This document shows positions 54,569-61,575 of a stretch of DNA of 64,000 nt, in pieces. The stretch's first letter is position 1. Each line of letters opens with the position of its first letter. The DNA is taken from positions 1,612,001-1,676,000 of the forward strand of contig NZ_JBKIWZ010000001.1 of the NCBI RefSeq assembly GCF_050157905.1. The letters are read 5' to 3'. Both the position numbers and the translations under genes were made by a program. The DNA comes from Pantoea sp050157905 (lineage in GTDB: Bacteria; Pseudomonadota; Gammaproteobacteria; Enterobacterales; Enterobacteriaceae). The notes under the pieces were generated by a model, which made no database searches, was not told where the DNA came from, and was given only the letters and a program-made list of their open reading frames with translations.

Positions 54569-54892
54569 ATGAAAACGCCAGAAGCCTACTATGCCCAGGC
54601 GCGCGATATGTTTTTTACCGCGCACCCCGACTTCCAGGCTGCGCTAGATGAATTAACAGAGAGCGATGCCCGTGCCGCCAACCTGTCGCTGCGCGAGTTG
54701 CGCGCATGGCATGCAGAACGCATCTATGCCGCTTTTTTACGGCAGAAGAATCTGGATGGGATGATCTTCTCTATTCAGCTCGCCGAACCCGATAAAGCGG
54801 TTGCGGCGGAAGCAATTGAAACCTATCTCAAATCTCATGCGGAATCGCTGGGGATGAGCTGGGAAGCGTTCTGTATCAAAAACGAACTCTGA
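54569..54892 (+). CDS. Small conserved protein, possibly DUF6388
   Basis: 107 residues from ATG at 54569 (MKTPEAYYAQARDMFF), preceded by AGGA. Soluble, mostly helical, with LSLRELRAWHAERIYAAFLR and a C-terminal SLGMSWEAFCIKNEL. It resembles proteins assigned to DUF6388, but that assignment is from memory and tentative. Function unknown. Confidence 0.7.
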   Translation: MKTPEAYYAQARDMFFTAHPDFQAALDELTESDARAANLSLRELRAWHAERIYAAFLRQKNLDGMIFSIQLAEPDKAVAAEAIETYLKSHAESLGMSWEAFCIKNEL

Positions 54893-55052
54893 CTGGCACC
54901 GCAGTCAGGGGCCAGATTCATTCTGCAGGGCCGTCGCACGACGGAGTGTATAACAAGCCGGAAAGCGCTTTTTAAAATATTACACTGGTGTTAACTGGCC
55001 CTGAAAGTAGCGTGCCTCTGCGCGGTCCCGATGACGCGCAGAGGCCCGTCGT

Positions 55053-55352
55053 TTATTCTCTTTCTTCTGCAATCCTGCCTTTCACTTCCACATAGCTTGC
55101 TACGGCCAGCAGACGATTGATATGCGTCAGCAACAGGTCAACATCGGACTGCATAAATTCAGCTGAAGACTGCGATGCAGTGATAATGGCATCCTGTACC
55201 GTCTCAGTGATGGTCAGTGAGTTATCCTGTTTCGCCTGTACCAGCAGCGCAGCAACCAGCAGGGACTGAGCCTCCAGCTGTGCGGTCAGCTCCTTTGCAT
55301 CAACGTCCATTTTTGCCAGCTTGAGCAGAATATCAATCACCAGTTGTCGCAT
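55053..55352 (-). CDS. iraP: IraP-like anti-adaptor (RpoS stabilisation)
   Basis: 99-residue cytoplasmic protein. The first 40 residues (MRQLVIDILLKLAKMDVDAK, ELTAQLEAQSLLVAALL) align with E. coli IraP ([37 protein letters not shown]) at many positions, and the C-terminal DVDLLLTHINRLL recalls its end. IraP blocks the RssB adaptor so that RpoS escapes ClpXP. The assignment rests on pattern similarity over a short protein. The gene stands alone, next to an SOS gene. Confidence 0.7.
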   Translation of the reverse strand: MRQLVIDILLKLAKMDVDAKELTAQLEAQSLLVAALLVQAKQDNSLTITETVQDAIITASQSSAEFMQSDVDLLLTHINRLLAVASYVEVKGRIAEERE

Positions 55353-55470
55353 CGCGCACCTCCTGAAAAGTAAGCCGCCATTATGTCGTGAGGCACACCT
55401 GTTTTGCCAGCCGAAGATGATGCCTGCTTTCCCGAGAAAATTTTGCCCGAAATTGGCTGTACCGCCTTGA

Positions 55471-55490
55471 TACTGTTTTTATTTACAGTA
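55471..55490. promoter_or_regulatory. LexA box of the DinI/MsgA gene
   Basis: TACTGTTTTTATTTACAGTA: full CTG-N10-CAG with both outer TA pairs, essentially the consensus SOS box, 38 bases before the ATG at 55529. Confidence 0.93.
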
Positions 55491-55528
55491 TCATAGATCA
55501 GCGATTTTGCTCAGAATGGATTGCCATC

Positions 55529-55768
55529 ATGTTTGTTGAACTGATTTATGACAAGCGCAACGTTGCCGGTTTGCCAGGGGCCCGCGAAATGATTCGTGAA
55601 GAGCTGGAAAAGCGGGTGCATCGGGTGTTTCCTGATCTTGAAGTCAGGGTTAAGCCGATGGAGCGTAACGCCATTGAGACTGATTTAAGTAAGAACGATA
55701 AAGCGACAGTTGCGCGGATTGTTGAAGAGATGTTCGACGAAGCGGAAATGTGGCTGGTGGCCGAGTAA
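55529..55768 (+). CDS. msgA: DinI-family protein, MsgA-like
   Basis: 79-residue cytoplasmic protein. MFVELIYDKRNVAGLPGARE and EEMFDEAEMWLVAE match the Salmonella MsgA branch of the DinI family. DinI modulates RecA filaments in the SOS response; MsgA-type members are common at prophage edges. A consensus LexA box precedes it, so it should be induced by DNA damage. Confidence 0.9.
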   Translation: MFVELIYDKRNVAGLPGAREMIREELEKRVHRVFPDLEVRVKPMERNAIETDLSKNDKATVARIVEEMFDEAEMWLVAE

Positions 55769-55806
55769 TCCCTTAACGGCCACCGCATCAGTTAGCGGGA
55801 GAAAAC

Positions 55807-56073
55807 TCAGCTCTCCTGCTCACTGTGATTGATTTCGATCTCGATGTCCTGAATGGCGGCATCCAGATCTTCCAGCAGTTTTCCCTGCTTGTTAAGCAAC
55901 GCATCGATTCTATCGGCGTTAGTTTTGTCTTTGTACTCACCGGCATCAAAGGCTAACCAGTGGCTGGAGAGCGTTTCGGTGTTGGTCTGCGCGTAGTGGC
56001 GCATCTCTTTAAGCTGAGAGGTCACGTCACGCAGATATTCAGTTTTGGTTTTGGTTTCAGTTGAATCGCTCAT
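55807..56073 (-). CDS. Hypothetical small acidic protein
   Basis: 88 residues, soluble, acidic and helical, with no cysteine and a coiled-coil-like second half (IDALLNKQGKLLEDLDAAIQ, DIEIEINHSEQES). ATG preceded by AGAAGGAAAT. No family recognised. Convergent with the MsgA-like gene. Confidence 0.6.
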   Translation of the reverse strand: MSDSTETKTKTEYLRDVTSQLKEMRHYAQTNTETLSSHWLAFDAGEYKDKTNADRIDALLNKQGKLLEDLDAAIQDIEIEINHSEQES

Positions 56074-56224
56074 GCTGAATTTCCTTCTGGTCAGTTATCC
56101 AAAGTGATTAGGCTTAGCGGTTCATCAACCGGCCAATCAATCGGCATACATTAAGAGATAAAATGTCGCCGCGAGATTTAAATGTAGTCGATAATAGCGA
56201 AGCCGCACTAAGAATTATCGGAAG

Positions 56225-56566
56225 TTACGGTTTTGCGTTTGATTTGACCGGTGGCAGTTCTCCATCCACCACTACCTTTTTGACTTTAATGACCGCCTTG
56301 TCGGCGGTGCGGTCGGGAATGGCATCCAGTTTCTTCTGAAGAGTTGCTACCTGCGTCGTCAGCGTATCGACACGATCATCCCGTCGCGCAGCCATTGCCC
56401 CGTAATCTGCCCGGATCTCCTCTACTCGCTTGTTGGCGGAGTTACTGACATAGAGAAAAATTATCGTCATCAGGATGCAAATCATTGAACAGCCCAGAAG
56501 AATGCTGCCCAGAATGATCTTGCGCCGGTTTGACACCGGAGCATGAATGTCTTTAATGGTTGTCAT
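56225..56566 (-). CDS. Single-pass membrane protein with periplasmic coiled coil
   Basis: 113 residues from ATG at 56566 (MTTIKDIHAPVSNRRK). One membrane helix at about 20-42 (IILGSILLGCSMICILMTII) is followed by a charged coiled coil (RVEEIRADYGAMAARRDDRV, DTLTTQVATLQKKLDAI) and a Lys/Val-rich tail. It overlaps the upstream gene by 14 bases, so the two are co-translated. No family recognised; possible phage origin (lysis or exclusion) is inference from the repressor next door. Confidence 0.65.
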   Translation of the reverse strand: MTTIKDIHAPVSNRRKIILGSILLGCSMICILMTIIFLYVSNSANKRVEEIRADYGAMAARRDDRVDTLTTQVATLQKKLDAIPDRTADKAVIKVKKVVVDGELPPVKSNAKP

Positions 56567-56936
56567 CACTGCGATCCTCCAGAGTTGAGATAAGCCGATC
56601 AATCTCAATACGGAACTTGTTGTTTTGATCGGTTTCCGTCATGGCCAGCAAAATGCCTACCGCATTTTTGATTAATCGAAGATCGGTTTCGAGTGTCGCA
56701 ATCCGGCGCAGATTCTTATCATGACGTTCGCGCAACTCGTCGTTCTCCTCCCGCATCAGTTGATTACTCTCTTTCAGCAACAGCACCTGCTCTTTATAGC
56801 TGGTGATAATTTCGCCACCAGCACGATTACTGGTCACGATAGAAGCAATACCTGCCAGTAATGGCTTCCAGAACAGTGCTGCTGCCCCCCCACCCAGAAC
56901 TAACGCACCCATACTGGTAATCAGACTACTTTCCAT
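56553..56936 (-). CDS. Membrane-anchored coiled-coil protein
   Basis: 127 residues. N-terminal hydrophobic, glycine-rich segment (ITSMGALVLGGGAAALFWKP, LLAGIASIV), then a long coiled coil (KEQVLLLKESNQLMREENDE, LRERHDKNLRRIATLETDLR). First gene of a two-gene operon divergent from a CI-like repressor. No family recognised. Confidence 0.65.
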   Translation of the reverse strand: MESSLITSMGALVLGGGAAALFWKPLLAGIASIVTSNRAGGEIITSYKEQVLLLKESNQLMREENDELRERHDKNLRRIATLETDLRLIKNAVGILLAMTETDQNNKFRIEIDRLISTLEDRSDDNH

Positions 56937-57007
56937 GCCACACCCCTTTACCCGGTAAGGTCTCTGGAACTTATTTCGTGCTTATCAGGCACAATCCCCG
57001 TCATGAA

Positions 57008-57046
57008 TTTAAGATTGCTTAAATGCCAGACTTAAGTATACTTAAG
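57008..57046. promoter_or_regulatory. Two palindromic operators of the CI-like repressor
   Basis: O1 57008-57023 TTTAAGATTGCTTAAA (6-bp arms) and O2 57031-57046 CTTAAGTATACTTAAG (perfect 16-base palindrome), centres 23 bases apart. A further half-site (ACTTAATC) follows at 57051-57058. They lie between the divergent membrane-protein operon and the repressor, so the repressor probably controls both directions. Confidence 0.75.
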
Positions 57047-57072
57047 GCAAACTTAATCAAAAAGTCAAGCCG

Positions 57073-57705
57073 ATGAAAAACAGAACGCTGGGTGACCGCA
57101 TCCGACTTCGCCGTAAAGCACTGGAACTGACGCAGAAGCAACTGGCTCAACAGGTAAAAGTGTCCCATGTCGCTATATCACAGTGGGAAAAAGAGGAGAC
57201 GTTGCCGCGTGGTGAGAACCTGCTGCGGCTCGCTGAAGCGCTGGGCTGCGCACCAGCTTTTCTGATAGATGGGGATGGTCCTGTTTTCAGCGAAAGCGCC
57301 TGGAGTGGTCTCCATCAAATCCCTTTACTGGCTCAGCGGAACGTGACGCAATGGCTGGCGGATGCGGATGCTGTGAAGTGTGAATGGCTGATGCATAACG
57401 ACATGGCGCTTGCGCAGCAGAGTTTTGCTTTTCGCGTTGAGGAACAGGGAATGACGCCCGCCATCCTGCAAAATGATGTGGTGATTATCGACCCCACGCA
57501 GTTACCCCAGCCTGGCGACTGCGTGCTGGCCCTGCAGCAGCAGACTCCCCTGCTGCGTACCTGGCGTCAGCGCGGTTCACAGGATGGCGTCATGCAGTTT
57601 GAACTGGCCCCGGTTAACATTAACTTCCCCGATCTGCATTCCACTCGGGACAGCCTGAAACTGATAGGCACACTGGTTGAACTGCGCCGCTACCGTCAGA
57701 TATAG
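57073..57705 (+). CDS. CI-like XRE/S24 repressor with degenerate peptidase
   Basis: 210 residues. HTH_XRE domain at about 7-62 (LGDRIRLRRKALELTQKQLA, VSHVAISQWEKEETLPRGEN), linker, then an S24/LexA-like fold (FAFRVEEQGMTPAILQNDVV, IIDPTQLPQPGDCVLALQQQ). In active members the catalytic Ser is in GxSM and a Lys follows; here the Ser position is Gly126 and the Lys position is occupied by Leu161/Arg162. No Ala-Gly or Cys-Gly cleavage site is visible in the linker. It should bind DNA and dimerise but not self-cleave with RecA. Confidence 0.85.
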   Translation: MKNRTLGDRIRLRRKALELTQKQLAQQVKVSHVAISQWEKEETLPRGENLLRLAEALGCAPAFLIDGDGPVFSESAWSGLHQIPLLAQRNVTQWLADADAVKCEWLMHNDMALAQQSFAFRVEEQGMTPAILQNDVVIIDPTQLPQPGDCVLALQQQTPLLRTWRQRGSQDGVMQFELAPVNINFPDLHSTRDSLKLIGTLVELRRYRQI

Positions 57706-57751
57706 ACTGTGGAGCAGGCTCAGTATCAGCAGCTGACTGTCGTGAGCGCTG

Positions 57752-58000
57752 TTACAGGGCGTCAGTCAGTTTATCAACCACCACGTTGCCCTGCCGATCA
57801 GTCTGCATGATGCGATAACTGACCGGCCAGGAGCGGCGTGTACTGAGCTTGTCAAACAGGGTAACGCTGCCGATCTTTATTCCCTGACTGTTGATGATAA
57901 TCCACTCTGTGATCTCTTCCTGACCACGGTTTTTCAGGCTCCGCGTGTGTTGCTCAATCAGTTGATCGTCCGCTGCAATCTTTAAATAGTCTCTTAACAT
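57752..58000 (-). CDS. Hypothetical small protein
   Basis: 82 residues from ATG at 58000 (MLRDYLKIAADDQLIEQHTR), which has AGGAG nine bases before it; an ATG three codons upstream touches the ribosome-binding site. Soluble, mixed alpha/beta (EWIIINSQGIKIGSVTLFDK). No family recognised. Convergent with the repressor gene. Confidence 0.6.
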   Translation of the reverse strand: MLRDYLKIAADDQLIEQHTRSLKNRGQEEITEWIIINSQGIKIGSVTLFDKLSTRRSWPVSYRIMQTDRQGNVVVDKLTDAL

Positions 58001-58296
58001 TATATCCATCTCCTGGTAACGCGGGTCACTATATTCTTTTTATGAATCACTTCAATCGAATTTATTTATCGAAGATGGCATGCCTTATTCCCTGTTTCAG
58101 GCGGTACTTGCCTCTGCGAAACGGCTGATCACACCGACCTGCTTACGGGGTTTATACAGCTCTTCTCTTTATTCAGGCCGGATCGGTAACCCGCAACACA
58201 GTCAGAGCTTAAAAGACTTTGCTAACTTAACGCACCTGAGTCTGTCAGGTTGTACTGGCTGGTCTAAACTTAAGACACTAATAAAAGGAGCGACGC
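58001..58296. other. Intergenic region
   Basis: Nearly 300 bases with no supportable gene. It should hold promoters for both flanking small genes; none could be assigned with confidence. Confidence 0.5.
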
Positions 58297-58497
58297 ATGT
58301 TTAAGCACAATTCGAACGAAGAACGTAATAAAGAAGGTGATGTCAGCAAAAGTCTGCCAGAGGGTGCTCCTCATGCAGGTAACATGTATGAAGAAGACGA
58401 CCATCCTGCAACGGATGCGCCTAAAGACCATGGCGAAGTGCCGCGTAAAAATGACGACAGCCAGGATGATAAAAAAGATCCGTTTAAAGCGAGCTAA
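58297..58497 (+). CDS. Small very hydrophilic protein
   Basis: 66 residues, rich in Asp, Glu, Lys, Asn and Pro, without hydrophobic segments (MFKHNSNEERNKEGDVSKSL ... DDSQDDKKDPFKAS). It is probably intrinsically disordered, like small stress-response proteins. Strong ribosome-binding site (AAAAGGAG). No family recognised. A short inverted repeat (GCGCG / CGCGC, about 58507-58526) follows. Confidence 0.65.
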   Translation: MFKHNSNEERNKEGDVSKSLPEGAPHAGNMYEEDDHPATDAPKDHGEVPRKNDDSQDDKKDPFKAS

Positions 58498-58660
58498 GAC
58501 GTGTGGCGCGTCCGATGGGCGCGCTAATTACCGGGAGGGACTGAGGACACATTACGGCCGTTTGCAGCTCGCAGATTCTCTGCTGCCTCTTTTCACCAGA
58601 CGCCAGTCCGGTCAGGCTGTTTTAGCAGCTAAAACTATCCGGAATCCCGTCTGCGTCAGT

Positions 58661-59002
58661 TTAGTTTGACCTTTCACAGTCGTAAGCGCCGCGTATACGA
58701 ATCTGACTCTGACTGGTACGGACAATCTCGGCTCTTAACAACCCCTTACCCTCCCGTGTCGTCTGCTCCATATCCACCATTCCCGGCGCCCGGCTGTTTT
58801 TGACCCGCAGTTTAATTGTGGCGTTGTCGTAATCGCCCTTCTGTTTTGTAAATGTCACCTTCTGTGTTTTTGCGCGCTCACCATTTACGAAGAACCATCC
58901 ACTGCTGTCAGGTTTAAGGGTAAATGGCCCGCACTGCGTGGTGGCAAGGGCTGCGGGAGAGAGGCTGGCTAAACAGGCGATAAGGGCAATTTTTTTCAAC
59001 AT
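58661..59002 (-). CDS. Hypothetical secreted protein
   Basis: 113 residues with a signal peptide (MLKKIALIACLASLSPAALA, cleavage likely after ALA). The mature part is small and beta-rich (GWFFVNGERAKTQKVTFTKQ) with two cysteines, near its N and C ends, that may form a disulfide. No family recognised. Confidence 0.7.
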   Translation of the reverse strand: MLKKIALIACLASLSPAALATTQCGPFTLKPDSSGWFFVNGERAKTQKVTFTKQKGDYDNATIKLRVKNSRAPGMVDMEQTTREGKGLLRAEIVRTSQSQIRIRGAYDCERSN

Positions 59003-59287
59003 AGGGTGAGCGTCCTGCTGAGTGCCGGAAAAGGTGCAGCAAAGATGAAACAGGCTTTCTCTGCCACCGCCTGGAATGAGGAGAAGTATAGCCGTCAGTG
59101 GTCATCTCATCACCTCTGGCTCAGCAGCCACGACGTTCAGATGCTGAAAGTGTGGCGGCAAAGAACTGAGATTTCCGGACAGATTTGCTGAGTGCGCTCA
59201 GGCTACTTAAACCTGCATATTCATAATTTCACTTTGAATATTTAGTGTATCAGGTTGATGTGCGTTGAAGCGTGGTTTTACAGAGAC

Positions 59288-59364
59288 ATACCGCAAGTCA
59301 CAAACTGCCGCGTTGGTGGTTTTGAGGTGATTTGCGGTATTTTTTTGTGCTACATGTGTGCTAC
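59288..59364 (+). terminator. Hairpin with T run plus GTGCTAC direct repeats; possible prophage edge
   Basis: ATACCGCAAGTCAC and GTGATTTGCGGTAT form a 14-bp stem with one mismatch (59288-59340), followed by seven T. Directly beyond it GTGCTAC occurs twice (59347-59353, 59358-59364) at 11-base spacing. The first phage-type gene starts right after. The region could hold the left attachment site, but no matching right site is in the window. Confidence 0.5.
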
Positions 59365-59366
59365 GG

Positions 59367-59690
59367 CTAAATTATCGGCCTGCTGGGCTCATGCACAGAC
59401 AAGACCTCCGCAGTCACCTTCCCCAGCACGATAATTCCCTCCAGCCCTTCTCCGTCGATCGCCTCACCGTCCAGGGTAATGATGCCCGTCCGGAACAGCC
59501 TGCCCAACTGCGGGAACTCGCCCGCCTGAAATGCCACCTTATCGCCCGGCTTTGGCTTTACTGATTTATCGGCCAGCACGAACCCGTCCGGCGTCTCAAT
59601 CAATATCATGTTGTTCCGGTGCGGCATCAGTATGTCGTTAAGGTCGATGCGCTTCTCAATATAGTCGCTTGCAGGTGATGGAAATCCCAT
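59367..59690 (-). CDS. UmuD'-like phage protein lacking the catalytic dyad
   Basis: 107 residues. The start MGFPSPASDYIEKRIDLNDI matches UmuD from just after its self-cleavage point (GFPSPAADYVEQRIDLNQLL), so the protein is born in the processed UmuD' form, like HumD of phage P1. The rest of the S24-like fold is divergent: the GDSM serine region is replaced by IETPDGFV, and no VKKL lysine is seen. No umuC is adjacent. It is part of the prophage, downstream of the tail genes. Confidence 0.75.
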   Translation of the reverse strand: MGFPSPASDYIEKRIDLNDILMPHRNNMILIETPDGFVLADKSVKPKPGDKVAFQAGEFPQLGRLFRTGIITLDGEAIDGEGLEGIIVLGKVTAEVLSVHEPSRPII

Positions 59691-59692
59691 AG

Positions 59693-59932
59693 TTACCTCA
59701 CATATCCCATGTTGCGAAGCGCCCAGGTCTTATTCTCGCTTTCCTCTGTAATCAGTTCGAAGAAGAAGTTCTGATAGTACCGAATCCACCGGTTGCACTC
59801 CGCCAGCGTCCACACATGGTTAACATCATCCAGTTGCTTCTGGAACGCCGCTGTGGTGACAATCTGTCTACCCCGGCTGTCTTTCTTTATCGCAGCCATA
59901 AATGCGCCGCGTATGTCACTCTCTCTCGCCAT
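59693..59932 (-). CDS. Hypothetical phage protein
   Basis: 79 residues, ATG at 59932, ending two bases before the UmuD'-like start, so probably co-transcribed with it. Rich in aromatic residues in the second half (HVWTLAECNRWIRYYQNFFF). No family recognised; I believe similar small genes accompany UmuD'-like genes in other enterobacterial prophages. Confidence 0.65.
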   Translation of the reverse strand: MARESDIRGAFMAAIKKDSRGRQIVTTAAFQKQLDDVNHVWTLAECNRWIRYYQNFFFELITEESENKTWALRNMGYVR

Positions 59933-60213
59933 GCTAAATCCTCCCCTGACGAATGCTGTGTGGATAAACAGTGATATCGATCAGTGGATTTGATCAAGCC
60001 GAAGCGGGTAGCAAATTTGTAAAGCTGCGGAGAGTGCTGGCTTTTTAGACTGGCACCTTCGGTTGGGCGTGACTAACCTCAAATTACCCACCCCGCAGTC
60101 TGCTCAGAGAGGCGCGGCTGAGTCATTGCCTGATCGCCGGGCTTTTTTCGTTCAATGGGGCTCATCATTAGTGCATAATAATGAGATAACTTATCGCTAA
60201 TCAGGTTCTGTTT

Positions 60214-61131
60214 ATGGCTACGCAGGGAAGAAACAACGCTATCGATTTATTAAAGATTTTGATGGCCATCCTTGTAATCTCAATTCATACAATAACTCCT
60301 GATGGGGTTTTTGATTACCTTCTGACGCAGAGCGTAGCAAGGGTTGCCGTACCATTTTTCTTTATTGCTGCCGGATATTATTTTACCGCAAACCCAAGAT
60401 CAGTAGATATTAAGAAGGCTGTTTTCAGGCTCGCGACATTGTATATCGCATGGTGCGTGTTTTATTTGCCTTTCGAAATATCAGATATATCCACAAAACC
60501 ACTTTCTGCTAGTGGGTACCTCTGGGAGTCCTTATATATCTTTGTGAAAGGATGGCGGCATCTATGGTTTATGCCTGCATTAATACTTGGGATAGCCGTT
60601 TACTATTTATTGCACTCGAATAAGAAAGTTAACATCATAGCATTTTCACTTTATGCTATTGGGTTTATGATACAGTCAAACATCGAACATGGCGAATATT
60701 CCATTTTATTTTATAGAAACTTTTTAACATTTGGCTTCCCACTGATTGCCATGGGGGCGGCATTAAAGAAGCAAAGACTTTCATTCAAGACCGGTTACCC
60801 AGGCCTGGCAGTCCTCTTGCTTCTTACCGTTATGCTTTTGCTTGAGGGGTTTTCCAGGCTAAAATTGGGTATTTATGATAATGATTTATTACTACTTGCT
60901 CCGTTTGTAGCAGTTTATACTTTTGTGCTAACCCTAAACGTAAACATTAACCTCCCGTTCAACATAGCATGCACGGCATCAAGCATTTATTTTGTTCACT
61001 ATTTTTTCTATCTGATTTTGAAATCTCATATAGCAAATCAATTTTTACTTTTCTTTGCTGTATCTGTTCTTTCCTTGTTGTTTGGCCTGACGCTTAACAG
61101 GTTAAGTGTTTACAGAAGGTTTTTCACCTGA
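60214..61131 (+). CDS. Prophage-encoded membrane acyltransferase (possible surface polysaccharide modification)
   Basis: 305 residues of the acyltransferase-3 family with about ten membrane helices. The family start is visible (NNAIDLLKILMAILVISIHT), the His being the catalytic candidate, then RVAVPFFFIAAGYYF. The gene is clearly richer in A/T than its neighbours and points opposite to the tail genes, the usual signs of a cargo gene. By analogy with O-antigen acetylases carried by phages, it may acetylate O antigen and alter phage receptors; the substrate is not known. Confidence 0.82.
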   Translation: MATQGRNNAIDLLKILMAILVISIHTITPDGVFDYLLTQSVARVAVPFFFIAAGYYFTANPRSVDIKKAVFRLATLYIAWCVFYLPFEISDISTKPLSASGYLWESLYIFVKGWRHLWFMPALILGIAVYYLLHSNKKVNIIAFSLYAIGFMIQSNIEHGEYSILFYRNFLTFGFPLIAMGAALKKQRLSFKTGYPGLAVLLLLTVMLLLEGFSRLKLGIYDNDLLLLAPFVAVYTFVLTLNVNINLPFNIACTASSIYFVHYFFYLILKSHIANQFLLFFAVSVLSLLFGLTLNRLSVYRRFFT

Positions 61132-61155
61132 CATTGTATAACGAAGAGTTACGAA

Positions 61156-61575
61156 TCAATCTTCAGGCGGGAGTGGAACGTCTTTACTCCCGTCACCTAA
61201 TGCAATGTAAGACCTTAGGGATTTTCTATAATCAGTCCAAGTAACAAGGAGTTTATTTAGATTATCCTCTGAGATAGTCGCAAAGTCTTCATCTTCAATT
61301 TGACCCCTAATAGAATTTATTTTCGACGATACCCTATCATATTCGGATTGTGCGGAAATGATATTCAATTCTGATTGTTGTTGAGGAGTTAACTTCACTT
61401 CCGGGGCTTTGAATGTCCAATTACCCTTGCTGTTTTTAGTCGCTGAGAAGCCTGGCGCTGCAACCTCTCCACCTGACAGTTCATAAGTTGTATATTCAGA
61501 AAATATATCACCCTCGCCATCCCAGACCACAACATTCTCTACCAATCCATCTTTGATTAAAGCGTAATGGCTCAT
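61156..61575 (-). CDS. Phage tail fibre assembly protein
   Basis: 139 residues. The C-terminal LNKLLVTWTDYRKSLRSYIA ... PLPPED is typical of the Caudo_TAP tail-fibre assembly family, chaperones for fibre trimerisation and attachment. It overlaps the end of the tail fibre gene, its usual partner. Confidence 0.8.
   Translation of the reverse strand: MSHYALIKDGLVENVVVWDGEGDIFSEYTTYELSGGEVAAPGFSATKNSKGNWTFKAPEVKLTPQQQSELNIISAQSEYDRVSSKINSIRGQIEDEDFATISEDNLNKLLVTWTDYRKSLRSYIALGDGSKDVPLPPED

Noticed and set aside
57031..57046. CTTAAG pair upstream of the CI-like repressor read as a PmrA box
   Set aside because: The half-sites are 4 bases apart, not 5, and form a perfect palindrome rather than a direct repeat arrangement; a repressor operator fits better.
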